A DNA stretch of 64,000 bases from Rhodoplanes serenus. GTDB taxonomy: Bacteria; Pseudomonadota; Alphaproteobacteria; Rhizobiales; Xanthobacteraceae. A program made the position numbers and the translations under genes. The DNA lies in NCBI GenBank assembly GCA_009720755.1, contig WNKV01000020.1, positions 1-64,000 on the forward strand. The letters run 5' to 3'. Every line of letters starts with the position of its first letter. The stretch's first letter is position 1. This document shows, piece after piece, positions 1 through 12,128 of the stretch. The notes below the pieces were generated by a model, which saw only the letters and a list, made by a program, of their open reading frames with translations, ran no database searches and was not told where the DNA came from.

Positions 1-505
1 CTCATCACGGCCCCTCCTCCAAGCCGTGAATCACAAACTCCTCGCACTGCCAACAATTTTATGGGTCCGGACCCTAGCTTCTCATCGCCCGCCCCTCAGA
101 CACCTAGGCCAATTGACAAGCGCCGCACGCGCGGGAAGTGGCTCTCCGCCACTCAGCGTACGTGCAGCCACGTTAGCAAATCGTTCATGCCGGGACATGC
201 GTTCAACCCGGCAACCTGCCGCCAAATCGGTTGTTCCATCTTGGCAACAGCCAGCGGCGCCGACAAGAGGGTTGTATGGCCATGGCAGCTCGCCTTCTTG
301 CCCCCGGCTTCAGCCATTATAGCGCCCTGCTTGCAGACGTGGAACGCACGAGCCTGCGATCAAAATAGCGGATACGAACTGCCAGAGGGTTGCGCTCAGG
401 ACACAAGAGGCCCGAATTGCCGCTTACGTCCAACCTGGAACAGAATGCGATTTTCCATTTGGAACAGCATTCGTAACGGCTCGTAACAAGGGCGGGCTAA
501 GCTCT
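1..505. other. No confident gene
   Basis: Two overlapping plus-strand frames (98 and 141 codons) occupy this stretch, but neither resembles a family I know and neither has a clear ribosome binding site. I see no RNA gene or repeat here before the tRNA-His 3' end. Confidence 0.5.
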
Positions 506-582
506 TGGTACAGCTGGGTGGACTCGAACCACCGACCTCCTGATCCACAGTCAGGCGCTCTAACCAACTGAGCTACAGCTGC
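506..582 (-). tRNA. tRNA-His (anticodon GTG)
   Basis: Read on the minus strand this gives a full cloverleaf: acceptor GCAGCTG pairing with CAGCTGT, D-stem GCTC/GAGC, anticodon stem CCTGA/TCAGG around loop CTGTGGA (anticodon GTG), T-stem GGTGG/CCACC, discriminator A73 and an encoded CCA. Most bacterial tRNA-His have G-1 paired with C73. This one has A73 and no complementary G-1, the derived state known from many alphaproteobacteria, which supports the taxonomic placement. Confidence 0.96.
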
Positions 583-764
583 ACGGGCGCGATGGACGCC
601 GCGGCCGGGCACGCGGCCCGGCAAGCGCGCGGAACCTAGGCGGAGACGAGCGGTTTGGCAAGCCGCTGTCGCACCCGGCCGTGCTGTTCCGGATGGACCC
701 GGCGATCGGCACAAAGCCGGGGGCCGGGCCGCCGAGGAGACCGGCGATCCGGCCGTGAAGCCGC

Positions 765-1475
765 TCAGGCGGCGCGGCTCGCCGCCGGGGCACCGCGGCC
801 CGCCAGCGGAACGCCGGCGGGTGGCCGGGCGCGGGCGGCGTTCACCGCCTCCACGGAGCGCGAGATCGCCCGCCACAGGCCGACTATCTCGGCCGCCGCC
901 GCCGAGGACGGGTCGATCTCCGGAGCGCTGGCGCCGGCCGCCAGCGACAGGGCGAAGCCGGCCCGCTGGGTGATCTGGCCCGACCACACTGGAATGCCAA
1001 GCTTGTCGAGATGGGAGCGGGCATGGACGACGACCGGGGATTCGCGGTCGTCGCGGCGGGCCGGCGCCGCGTTCATCACCACCGCATAGGGCTTGTCGCG
1101 CTCCTGGGCAGTCTTCACGGTCTCCCGCACGGCATGCAGATCGAACAGGCCGGGGCGCGCCGGGATCACCACCAGGGTCGAGGCGCGGATCGCCTCGCTA
1201 ACCACCACCCACATGGTCGGCGGCGTATCGATGAAGACGTAGTCGTAGCCCTCCAGCATGGCGACGGCGAGCAGCCCGTCGACCCCGCGGGCGGCGCTCT
1301 TCACCACCGGCTTGCCGTCGCGGCGGAGCGACTGCCAGAGGGTCAGCGAGCCCTGCGGGTCGGCATCGATGAGCAGGCAGCGGTGGCCGGCGAGATGCGC
1401 GGTCGCGGCCAGGTGTGCGGTGAGGGTGCTCTTACCCGCGCCGCCCTTGCGCGAAGCAAGCGTAATGACGTTCAT
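765..1475 (-). CDS. ParA/MinD-family P-loop ATPase
   Basis: A 236-residue protein with the deviant Walker A motif KGGAGKST at about residues 10-17, the switch segment DADPQGS near 40 and Walker B FIDTPP near 82, the signature of ParA/Soj/VirC1-type ATPases. The start is the ATG at 1475, preceded by GAGGAGA at suitable spacing; the frame is open further upstream but without family similarity. No parB gene or parS-like repeat is adjacent, so it is probably an orphan ParA that positions some cargo or acts as a chromosomal accessory ATPase. The C-terminal 25 residues are Ala/Pro/Arg-rich. Confidence 0.85.
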   Translation of the reverse strand: MNVITLASRKGGAGKSTLTAHLAATAHLAGHRCLLIDADPQGSLTLWQSLRRDGKPVVKSAARGVDGLLAVAMLEGYDYVFIDTPPTMWVVVSEAIRASTLVVIPARPGLFDLHAVRETVKTAQERDKPYAVVMNAAPARRDDRESPVVVHARSHLDKLGIPVWSGQITQRAGFALSLAAGASAPEIDPSSAAAAEIVGLWRAISRSVEAVNAARARPPAGVPLAGRGAPAASRAA

Positions 1476-1726
1476 GGGTGTCTCCTCGGCTGCCTTCCGC
1501 GAGCCTGAGGCCATCATGGTTAACGGGTGGTAAACGGCTGAAGCGCAGGGATTTTTCGCGCACCGCGCCAGCCCGTCCAAGCGCGCCGCCGCGAAATTGC
1601 CGCAAATATCAAAGTCTTGCCGCATTCACGACAGCAACCCGGCGTGGTGCCTCCGGCCCGAACCACAGCCTAACCGCGTGTCCCGCTCGGCCGGCGGCGC
1701 CACAAATCCGGAGACGGGCGAATCGC

Positions 1727-4093
1727 TCAGTCGCCGGCGAGCCCGCGGAGCGCCGCCAGGAGATTGGCGGGAGCGAGCGGCGCAAAGCGGACCACCACCC
1801 GATGGGGGCCGGCAGGAACGTCGATGGCGCGAAACAGGATGTCGGCCGGGCGGATCGGCACGGTGGCGCCGTTCACCTCGGCGATCCAGCCCGGATAGAA
1901 CAGGTCGTGCAGCACCAGGGTGGCGGCCTCGGCCGCCGCGGTCTCGATCTCGATCCGGTCCGGACGCCAGGCCACCAGGCGCGCCGCGCCGAGCGCCCCG
2001 CCCGGCCCGATCGCCGCTTCGGCCGACGTCGTGCCGCCCCCCCCAGCCCGCAGCTCCACCCGCTGCCGGGCGCCCGGCAGCCGGTAGACCCAGGCACGCG
2101 GACCGGCGAGCAGGAGCTCGGCGTCCGGCACCCGCGGCAGGTTCGGCATCGTCTCGATCGGGGCGCCGAGCACCAGGATGGACAGGCCGAGGGCGCGGGC
2201 GAGCGGCGCATCGAAGCCGGAGAACGACGGCGGAAAGTGGCGGAAACCGAAGCGCCAGTTCTCCTCGCCGGGGGCGACCAGGCGATCATAGGCGCCGATG
2301 CGCAGCGGATTGTAGCCGTTGGTCGCCTCCAGGCCGCGCACCATGGCGAGGTTCTGCCACGGGCCGCCCATCCCGATCACCTCGATGCGCGGCCGCTCGC
2401 CGGCCCCCTGCGCTTCGGCCATCGCCCGCTCCACCACCGCCAGGACCGCGGCATCGGCCGGGTCCGGTGCCTCGAGGGCCGCATAGAGGGCACGCGGCTC
2501 GGCGTTGAGGCGAAACGCCCCGTTCCAGCCGATGAGCTCGGCCGCCGCCATCGCGGTGACGACGGCGGCCGCGAGGCGACGCCGGCCGCCACGCGCCCCG
2601 GCGACCAGCACGAGCCCGGCGACCGCGGCGACCGCCGCGCTGATCGCGAGCGCCATCGCGGCGTGGCCCGCCTGCCCGCCACGGCCGGCGAACAGCACCG
2701 CACCGGCGGCCGGCCCCCCGACCGCGGCCATCGCGAGCAGCACCGGCAGCATCCGGATGCGCGGCAGCCCGTCCCGCACATAGGCGGCGAGCAGCGCGCC
2801 GGCGAGCGGCGCCAGCGCGGCGACGAGCACGAAGGCGCCGTCCACCGGCCGGCGGAACAGGTCGACCCCCGGCAGATGCGCGAAGGCGAGCGGAAACACC
2901 GGCGTGTAGCGGCCCAGCATGTAGACCAGCGCCAGCGCCGCCACGGCCGCCCACAGGCGGCAACCCCGGCGCACGACGCCGCCGCCTGCCAGACCGAGCC
3001 AGGCGATCAGCAGCACCGGCACCGCACCGACGAACAGGTAGTTGAACGAGTCGTCGGTGTTGGCGAGGTCGGGCGAGGCCGGCCCGCCGGGACCGAAGTA
3101 AGTGCCGTGGGTACTGAACACATCGGCCGCCCACAGGGTGGCGAGATTGGCCGGATGCAGCGAGCCGGCGAGCGCATCGGCGAGCGTCACAGCCGGACGG
3201 TTGGACAGCGCGGCGAATTGCAGGGTCAGCAGCATCGGCACCGCAGCGACGAGAAGCGCGACCACGGCCATGACGGCGAGCACGCCGAGCCGACTCGTCA
3301 GGAACCGCCCCGGCCGCGGCGTCCCGACGAGCTGGACGATGGCGGCCGCCGCCACCACGGCGCACAGCAGCAGCGCCACCTGGTTGCGGCCGAGCACCAG
3401 CAGGGCCGCCGCCACGCCGGCCGCTGCGGCGGCGGTGTACGCTCTGCGGTCGAGCGCGACATCGACGAGCAGCAGCACGGCCGGCAGCAGCGCGTAGCTG
3501 ACGATCATGCCGGTGTGCTGGAGCCGCCCGGCAGCGACGCCGCCCAGCATGAACACGGCGGCGGCCAGCACGCAGGCCGCGGCCGGCCAGCCGGCGCGCC
3601 GCCCGATCAGTGCCAGCGCGAGGCCGCCGGCGAGCAGATGGGCCGACACCAACAGATCGAAGGTTCGCAACGAGGGGGCCGGATCGATCAGCGCCCAGAG
3701 AACGAACACCGGCGCGAAGACGAGCGACTGCGGGTCCGCGATGCTCGGATGGCCGCCGTAGTGGAAGGGATTCCAGAACGGCGTCGCGCCCGCCTCGATC
3801 GCCGCGGCGAGAAAGCGGAAGAAGGCGTAGACCTGGTTCTTGGAATCCCACGGCACCACGGTGCCGGCCACGACGGTGCGCGCCACCGCAGCGCCCCAGA
3901 CGGCGACGACCGCGGCGATCATCGGCCACAGCGGGGCGCCGGAGGTGTCGTCCGTCGATGGCGTGCCGGATGTTTCCGGGTTCCCGCATCGCGTCGCCGC
4001 GCCGGGCCGCCGCAGCTCCGGCGCGGAGAGTTCGGGCGCAGAGGGATGCATCGGTTCCGCGATCTCTGGGCTTGCGGTGGTGCGATTGGGCAT
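1727..4093 (-). CDS. Large multi-spanning membrane protein, YfhO-like
   Basis: About 788 residues if translation starts at the ATG at 4093; a second ATG at 4051 is possible and the frame stays open to 4564. After a 50-residue polar head there are roughly 12-14 hydrophobic segments, then a soluble C-terminal part rich in beta strand. The WDSKNQVY motif after the first membrane segment, FWNPFHYGG soon after and the final extracytoplasmic domain resemble the YfhO family of GT-C-like membrane proteins linked to glycosylation of wall or lipid polymers. Substrate unknown. It stands alone and is transcribed divergently from the Mrp operon. Confidence 0.7.
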   Translation of the reverse strand: MPNRTTASPEIAEPMHPSAPELSAPELRRPGAATRCGNPETSGTPSTDDTSGAPLWPMIAAVVAVWGAAVARTVVAGTVVPWDSKNQVYAFFRFLAAAIEAGATPFWNPFHYGGHPSIADPQSLVFAPVFVLWALIDPAPSLRTFDLLVSAHLLAGGLALALIGRRAGWPAAACVLAAAVFMLGGVAAGRLQHTGMIVSYALLPAVLLLVDVALDRRAYTAAAAAGVAAALLVLGRNQVALLLCAVVAAAAIVQLVGTPRPGRFLTSRLGVLAVMAVVALLVAAVPMLLTLQFAALSNRPAVTLADALAGSLHPANLATLWAADVFSTHGTYFGPGGPASPDLANTDDSFNYLFVGAVPVLLIAWLGLAGGGVVRRGCRLWAAVAALALVYMLGRYTPVFPLAFAHLPGVDLFRRPVDGAFVLVAALAPLAGALLAAYVRDGLPRIRMLPVLLAMAAVGGPAAGAVLFAGRGGQAGHAAMALAISAAVAAVAGLVLVAGARGGRRRLAAAVVTAMAAAELIGWNGAFRLNAEPRALYAALEAPDPADAAVLAVVERAMAEAQGAGERPRIEVIGMGGPWQNLAMVRGLEATNGYNPLRIGAYDRLVAPGEENWRFGFRHFPPSFSGFDAPLARALGLSILVLGAPIETMPNLPRVPDAELLLAGPRAWVYRLPGARQRVELRAGGGGTTSAEAAIGPGGALGAARLVAWRPDRIEIETAAAEAATLVLHDLFYPGWIAEVNGATVPIRPADILFRAIDVPAGPHRVVVRFAPLAPANLLAALRGLAGD

Positions 4094-4503
4094 CGCGGCG
4101 CGACGCTGCCGGAGCCCCGTGGCCCGGTCAAGCGGCCGGACGAAAAGGTCGGACCGATCGTCGCAAACGACTTCCGCATTCGACCCGACCACGCCATAAA
4201 GAGTGGGCAACCGTCGCGACGCGGCGTCCCGATCGACCGACGCTCGATCCGCCGCCCCCGATCCGCCGACGTCCCCTGACGACGTCACGACCCACCGAGC
4301 AGCCGAGCCGATATCGTTTCGCATGACGCAAAAGCCCATCGAACAGACCTGCACCCCCCGATGATCCGCTCGCTCTGCTCGTTGAGCCGCATGGCTTGGA
4401 CCCATTGCGTTATCGCGCTGAACGTCGTTGCCCGCGTCGCGGAGGCGGCGCCGGCCGATGCCGCGCACGCTCTCGCCCGCCGCCCGTGCGTCCGGTGACG
4501 TGA
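4094..4503. other. Divergent intergenic region
   Basis: Lies between the starts of the YfhO-like gene (minus) and mrpA (plus), so it should hold both promoters. It is GC-rich and I see no convincing promoter boxes, repeats or small gene. Confidence 0.5.
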
Positions 4504-7356
<2,853 letters not shown>

Positions 7357-7358
7357 CG

Positions 7359-7730
7359 ATGGAGATCCTGATCGCCGCCTCGATCGGCTTCCTCACCATG
7401 GCGGGCGTCTACCTGGTGCTGCGCCGGCACAGCTATCCGATGATCGTCGGCACCGCGTTCCTCTCCTACGCGGTGAACCTGTTCCTGTTCGCCATGGGGC
7501 GGCTGACGCTCGACCGGCCGCCGCTGGTCGATCCGGCCGCGCCCGGCTACACCGACCCGCTGCCGCAGGCGCTGGTGCTCACCGCCATCGTCATCTCGTT
7601 CGGCATGACGGCGCTGATCGTGGTGCTGGCGCTGCGCGGCTTCCTGGAGACCGGCTCCGACCGCCTCGACGGCGGCCCGCCGCACGAGCCCGAGGCCCCG
7701 GGGGCTGACCGCGCCGGAGGCCCGGCATGA
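7359..7730 (+). CDS. mrpC: Mrp antiporter subunit C
   Basis: A 123-residue NuoK-like subunit with three membrane segments (LVLRRHSYPMIVGTAFLSYA is typical of MrpC). I place the start at the ATG at 7359 because GGGGAGG at 7345-7351 is 7 nt away; the in-frame GTG at 7353 overlaps the mrpA stop but sits too close to that site. The C-terminal tail is polar. The stop overlaps the mrpD start as ATGA. Confidence 0.94.
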   Translation: MEILIAASIGFLTMAGVYLVLRRHSYPMIVGTAFLSYAVNLFLFAMGRLTLDRPPLVDPAAPGYTDPLPQALVLTAIVISFGMTALIVVLALRGFLETGSDRLDGGPPHEPEAPGADRAGGPA

Positions 7731-9283
7731 GAGCGCTGATCGTCGCTCCCATCGTGCTGCCCGCCCTCACGGCGGCGCTCCTGGTGCTGGCGCTGCGCCA
7801 CCGCCTGGATGCGCAGCGGATCGTCTCGACCGTGTCGACCGGCCTGCTGGTCGTCGTCGCCGCGCTCCTGTACGCGACGGCGCGCAGTGGCCCGCCGCTG
7901 TCCTACGATCTCGGCGACTGGCCCGCCCCCTTCGGCATCACCCTGGTGCTCGACCGGCTGTCGGCGACGCTGGTGCTCGTCACCGCGCTGCTCGGCGCCG
8001 CCGTTCTTGCCTACGCGCTCGCCGGCTGGGACCGTCGCGGCCGCCACTTCCACCCGCTGTTCCAGTTCCAGCTCATGGGGCTCGCCGGCGCCTTCCTGAC
8101 CGGCGACGTGTTCAACCTGTTCGTCTTCTTCGAGGTGATGCTGATCGCCTCCTACGGCCTGCTGCTGCACGGCGGCGGCGCCCGCCGGCTGAACGCGGGG
8201 CTGCGCTACGTCGCCGTCAATCTCGTCGGCTCGACCCTGTTCCTGTTCGCGGTCGGCCTCATCTACGCCGTCACCGGCACTCTCAACATGGCGGATCTGG
8301 CCGCCAAGGTCGCCACGGTGCCGGCCGCCGACGCGGCACTGCTGCGCACCGGCGCGCTGCTGCTCCTCGTGGTGTTCGCCCTCAAGGCGGCGCTGGTGCC
8401 GCTGCACTGGTGGCTGCCGGGCTCCTATGGGGCGGCGCCGGGGCCGGTCGCGGCGCTGTTCATGGTCATGACCAAGGTGGGCGCCTACGCGATCCTGCGC
8501 CTCTCCACCCTGGTGTTCGGGCCGCAGGCCGGTGCGTTCTCGGATCTCGCCGCGCCCTGGCTGATGCCGGTGGCGCTGGCGAGCCTGGCGCTCGGCGCGG
8601 TCGGCGTGCTGGCGAGCCGCAGCTTGGTGGCGCTCGCCGGCTTCTCGGTGGTGTGGTCGATGGGCTCGCTCACCGCGGCGTTCGGCATGCTCGACGCCGG
8701 CGGCATCGCGGCGGGACTCTATTACCTGATCCACAGCACGCTGTCGGGCGCCGCCCTGTTCCTGGTCGCCGACCTGGTCGGCCGCGCCCGTGGCTCCTAT
8801 GCGGACCAGCTCGTGCCGGCGCCGGCGTTGCCGCGCCTGGGCTCCCTCGCGGTGCTGTTCTTCGTCGCCGCCATCGCGGTCACCGGGCTGCCGCCACTGT
8901 CCGGCTTCCTCGGCAAGCTCCTGGTGCTGGCGGCGACCGGCACGGCCCCGGCCGCGCCGTGGATCTGGGCGATGCTGCTGGCCACCAGCCTCGTGGTGAT
9001 CGTCGGCTTCGCCCGCGCCGGCAGCACGCTGTTCTGGAAGACGGTGCCGGGTCCCGCGCCGCAGGTAGGGCCGCCGACCCCGATCGGCGTGCCGATCGCG
9101 GTGTGCGCCGCGCTGGTCGCCGCCACGGCGCTGCTCGCCGCCTTCGCGGGCCCGGTCACCAACGAGCTCGCCGCCACCACCCGGCAGGTGCTCGACACCG
9201 AGGCGTACCGCAGCGCCGTGCGCCCGATGCGGACCACCTTGCAGGGCGACACCGGCGCCGTCGATCCGGGAGCGCAGCCATGA
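7727..9283 (+). CDS. mrpD: Mrp antiporter subunit D
   Basis: A 518-residue, about 14-segment NuoM/NuoN-like subunit, the second ion-translocating antiporter subunit of the complex. Seen: the FFEVMLIASYGLLL segment near residue 132 with the essential glutamate, the ALKAALVPLHWWLPGSYGAAP lysine-containing half-helix near 220, and a second lysine near 250 (MVMTKVGAYAI). The start ATG overlaps the mrpC stop. Length is normal for the family. Confidence 0.95.
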   Translation: MRALIVAPIVLPALTAALLVLALRHRLDAQRIVSTVSTGLLVVVAALLYATARSGPPLSYDLGDWPAPFGITLVLDRLSATLVLVTALLGAAVLAYALAGWDRRGRHFHPLFQFQLMGLAGAFLTGDVFNLFVFFEVMLIASYGLLLHGGGARRLNAGLRYVAVNLVGSTLFLFAVGLIYAVTGTLNMADLAAKVATVPAADAALLRTGALLLLVVFALKAALVPLHWWLPGSYGAAPGPVAALFMVMTKVGAYAILRLSTLVFGPQAGAFSDLAAPWLMPVALASLALGAVGVLASRSLVALAGFSVVWSMGSLTAAFGMLDAGGIAAGLYYLIHSTLSGAALFLVADLVGRARGSYADQLVPAPALPRLGSLAVLFFVAAIAVTGLPPLSGFLGKLLVLAATGTAPAAPWIWAMLLATSLVVIVGFARAGSTLFWKTVPGPAPQVGPPTPIGVPIAVCAALVAATALLAAFAGPVTNELAATTRQVLDTEAYRSAVRPMRTTLQGDTGAVDPGAQP

Positions 9284-9768
9284 GGCGCCTCGTTCCACAT
9301 CCGGTTCTGAGCGTCGTGATCGCCGTCGTGTGGCTGGCGCTGGTCAACAGCGCGGCGCCCGGCCATGTGCTGCTCGCCGCCGTGCTCGGCCTGGCGATCC
9401 CCCACTACAGCAACCGCTACTGGCCCGACCAGGTGGTGATCCGCCGGCCGCTGCGGATCGTCGACTACATCGCGGTGGTGGCCTGGGACATCCTGGTGTC
9501 CAACGTCCAGGTGGCGTGGCTGGTGCTGTTCCGCTCCGGCCCGCGGCTGCGCTCGGTGCTGGTCACGGTGCCGATCGACCTGCCGCATCCGACCGCCATC
9601 ACGGTGCTGACCGGCACCATCACGATGACACCCGGCACGGTCAGCGCCGATGTCGCGGCGGACGGCCGCGCCGTCCTGGTCCACTGCCTCGACGCCGACG
9701 ACCCCGACGCCGTGGTGCACCAGATCAAGGACCGCTACGAGCGACGCCTGAAGGAGATCTTCGCATGA
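9280..9768 (+). CDS. mrpE: Mrp antiporter subunit E
   Basis: A 162-residue subunit with two or three membrane segments at the N-terminus and a cytosolic alpha/beta tail. ITVLTGTITMTPGTVS followed by VLVHCLD is the conserved MrpE core. Starts at the ATG at 9280 that overlaps the mrpD stop (ATGA) and ends in an ATGA overlap with mrpF, so translation is coupled throughout. Confidence 0.94.
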   Translation: MRRLVPHPVLSVVIAVVWLALVNSAAPGHVLLAAVLGLAIPHYSNRYWPDQVVIRRPLRIVDYIAVVAWDILVSNVQVAWLVLFRSGPRLRSVLVTVPIDLPHPTAITVLTGTITMTPGTVSADVAADGRAVLVHCLDADDPDAVVHQIKDRYERRLKEIFA

Positions 9769-10034
9769 TCGAGACCGCCTGCATGATCGCCATCGTGGCG
9801 ATCAGCGCCGCGGCGCTGCTCAACCTGTACCGGCTGGCGGCCGGGCCCGACGTGCTCGATCGCGTGCTGGCGCTCGACACGCTGGTGATCAATGCCATCG
9901 CGCTCGTGGTGGTGGCCGGCATCTGGTTCGCGTCGCCGGTCTATTTCGAGGCGGGGCTGCTGTTCGCCATGGTGGGCTTCCTGTCCACCGTGGCGTTCTG
10001 CAAGTACCTGCTGCGCGGCAACGTGATCGAGTGA
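9765..10034 (+). CDS. mrpF: Mrp antiporter subunit F
   Basis: An 89-residue protein with three membrane segments; the RLAAGPDVLDRVLALDTL motif near residue 24 is the MrpF signature. The start overlaps the mrpE stop. MrpF joins MrpE and MrpG in the small-subunit part of the complex. Confidence 0.94.
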   Translation: MIETACMIAIVAISAAALLNLYRLAAGPDVLDRVLALDTLVINAIALVVVAGIWFASPVYFEAGLLFAMVGFLSTVAFCKYLLRGNVIE

Positions 10035-10041
10035 GGCGGCG

Positions 10042-10443
10042 ATGGCGACGGTGGTCGAGATCGTGGTGGCGGCCCTGATCGTGATCGGGGCGTTCTTCCT
10101 GCTGGTCGGCTCGCTCGGGCTCGCCAAGCTGCCCGATCTGATGCGGCGCCTGCACGCTCCCACCAAGGCGACGACGCTCGGCATCGGCGCGACGCTCGTC
10201 GCCTCGATGATCGCCTTCACGGCGGCGACCGGGTCGCTCTCGGTGCACGAGCTGCTGATCGCCGTGTTCCTGTTCCTCACCGCGCCGGTGACGGCCCACA
10301 TGATCGCCAAGGCCCACATGCTGCGACACCCCGCCCTGCAACAGCAGCTCCCCTCGCCCCCCGGCACCGGCTGGGCGACGCTGGCGCCCGCGCCGGTCGA
10401 CCCGGAGGCGCCGCGCACCGGCGAGATGCCGCCGGCCCCCTGA
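10042..10443 (+). CDS. mrpG: Mrp antiporter subunit G
   Basis: A 133-residue subunit: three membrane segments with GSLGLAKLPDLMRRLHAPTKATTLG at about residues 27-51, characteristic of MrpG, then a proline-rich polar tail of about 30 residues. Last gene of the operon; it converges on btuF with only about 33 bp between the stops. Confidence 0.94.
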   Translation: MATVVEIVVAALIVIGAFFLLVGSLGLAKLPDLMRRLHAPTKATTLGIGATLVASMIAFTAATGSLSVHELLIAVFLFLTAPVTAHMIAKAHMLRHPALQQQLPSPPGTGWATLAPAPVDPEAPRTGEMPPAP

Positions 10444-10476
10444 CGGCGCCTCGGCGCGCGGCCTCGGCGCTCCGCC

Positions 10477-11361
10477 TCAGCGCTCCACCCGGCCGAGCGC
10501 GGCGGCCAGCCGGTCGAGCGCCTCGGCCAGCATCGGGCCGCCGCACACCGTCAGCATCTCGGGAACGACGAGGCGGCGCTCCGGCGGATAGAGGCGATCG
10601 AGCGCCGGATGCAGCAGGAACGCCTGGCCCTGATCCTCGGCCACCGGAGCCGCCGCAGCGACCAGCACCAGGTCGGGGCGCGTGGCGACGATCTCCTCCA
10701 GCGAGGCGAAGCCGCCCGCCGCGAAGCCGAGCTCGGCCGCCGCATTGACGAGGCCGACGGCAGCCAAGAGCGAGCTGATCAGGCTGTCGGCGCCCGGCAC
10801 CCAGCCCCGCCGCGACACGGCGAGCACCCGCAGGCCGGAGCGCGACGCCGCCGTCCGGGCACGGGCGAGCGCCGCGTCGATCGCGGCGTTGCGGGCCGCC
10901 GCCCGCTCCGGATGGCCGACCAGCGCGCCCATGCGGGTGATCTGCTGCTTGGCCTCCTCGACCGAGCGGACGATGTCGAAATCGACCACCCGCAGGCCGC
11001 GGCGGGCCAGCATCTCGCGGGTGGCCCGGCGCTCGAAGCGGCCGGCGACCACGAGGTCGGGCTTCAGCACCATGACATCCTCGGCGCCGCCCGACAGAAG
11101 CGGGTGGCGCGCCGCCTCGGCCGCCGCCCACGACAGCGTCGGGTCGCGCGCATAAGGACTGAGCCCGATGATCTGCTCCGGATCGGCGAGCGACAGCAGC
11201 AGCTGATCGGTGCACAGGTTGAGCGAGGCGATGCGGCGCGGCACACCGGCTGGCTCCAAAGCCGGCTCGGCGGCCAGCACGGCCGCCGGCGCGATCAGGG
11301 CGGCGACCGTGAGAATCGTCGCCGCAGCAGCCACCAGGCGGTCGATCAGACCGCCGACCAC
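10477..11361 (-). CDS. btuF: Periplasmic corrinoid-binding protein, BtuF-like
   Basis: About 294 residues with a GTG start at 11361 that overlaps the end of btuD by 16 bp. The first 30 residues form a signal peptide (hydrophobic run ending in AVLAAE). The mature part has the helical-backbone substrate-binding fold of the BtuF/FhuD class: RIASLNLCTDQLLLSL at the start of lobe 1 and VVDFDIVRSVEEAKQQI at the inter-lobe helix. It should deliver cobalamin or cobinamide to BtuCD. The assignment to corrinoids rather than iron-siderophores rests on the upstream B12 riboswitch and the convergent cbiB gene. The longer upstream open frame is only a shadow of btuD. Confidence 0.82.
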   Translation of the reverse strand: MVGGLIDRLVAAAATILTVAALIAPAAVLAAEPALEPAGVPRRIASLNLCTDQLLLSLADPEQIIGLSPYARDPTLSWAAAEAARHPLLSGGAEDVMVLKPDLVVAGRFERRATREMLARRGLRVVDFDIVRSVEEAKQQITRMGALVGHPERAAARNAAIDAALARARTAASRSGLRVLAVSRRGWVPGADSLISSLLAAVGLVNAAAELGFAAGGFASLEEIVATRPDLVLVAAAAPVAEDQGQAFLLHPALDRLYPPERRLVVPEMLTVCGGPMLAEALDRLAAALGRVER

Positions 11362-12128
11362 GGCACGATCACCGGCTGGCCCTCGTGGCCGCTGCGGTAG
11401 GCGCCGACCCGGAACACCTCGGCGAGCGGCGCCGGGCCGAGCGCCACGCCGGGCACGTCGTCGCCCACCAGGCGGCCCGCCTCCAGCACCAGCACGCGGT
11501 CGGCGAAGCGGGCCGCCAGGCCGAGGTCGTGGGTGACGACGATCACCACGGCGCCGGCGCGGGCGGTGCGCTGGAGCAGCGCCAGCACCTCGATCTGGTG
11601 ATAGGGGTCGAGCGACGCCACCGGCTCGTCGGCGAGCACCACCGGGGCCTCGACGGCGAGCATGCGGGCGAGCGCGACGCGGCTGCGCTCGCCGCCCGAC
11701 AGCGCCGTGACGGGACGGTCCGCGAAGGCGACCACGTCGGCGGCCCGCATGGCGCGCTCCACCGCCTCGGTGTCGCGGCGGCCGAGCCGGGCCGGATCGG
11801 TGGCGCCGTGCGGATAGCGGCCGAGCGCCACGATGTCGCGCACCGGCAGCGGCCAGTGCACCACATGGCCCTGCGGCAGATAGGCGAAGCGGCGGGCGCG
11901 CTCGCGGGCCGCGAGCCCGCCCATGTCGTCGCCGCCGAGCATCACCCGGCCCTGCGCCGGCACCAACCCGGCCAGCGCCCGGAGCAGCGAGGTCTTGCCG
12001 GCCCCGTTGGGACCGACCAGCGCCGCAAGATGCCCGCGCGGCAGCGCCAGCGAGACGTCGTGAACCACTTGGCGGCCGCCGAGGGCGACCCGCAGACCGT
12101 CGGCGACCAGATAGGACGCGGCGCTCAT
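11346..12128 (-). CDS. btuD: Cobalamin ABC transporter ATP-binding protein
   Basis: 260 residues. Walker A GPNGAGKT at about 39, Q-loop LPQGH near 85, signature LSGGERSR near 144, Walker B VVLADEP near 163, and the switch histidine in VTHDLG near 199. The FepC/BtuD class couples to FecCD-type permeases. The start ATG at 12128 overlaps the btuC stop (ATGA), and the stop lies inside the btuF start region, so the three proteins are translationally coupled. Confidence 0.9.
   Translation of the reverse strand: MSAASYLVADGLRVALGGRQVVHDVSLALPRGHLAALVGPNGAGKTSLLRALAGLVPAQGRVMLGGDDMGGLAARERARRFAYLPQGHVVHWPLPVRDIVALGRYPHGATDPARLGRRDTEAVERAMRAADVVAFADRPVTALSGGERSRVALARMLAVEAPVVLADEPVASLDPYHQIEVLALLQRTARAGAVVIVVTHDLGLAARFADRVLVLEAGRLVGDDVPGVALGPAPLAEVFRVGAYRSGHEGQPVIVPWSAV

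Noticed and set aside
1478-4279. 933-codon plus-strand open frame opposite the YfhO-like gene
   Set aside because: Low-complexity Arg/Gly/Gln/His composition typical of the antisense frame of a GC-rich membrane-protein gene; no domain or ribosome binding site.
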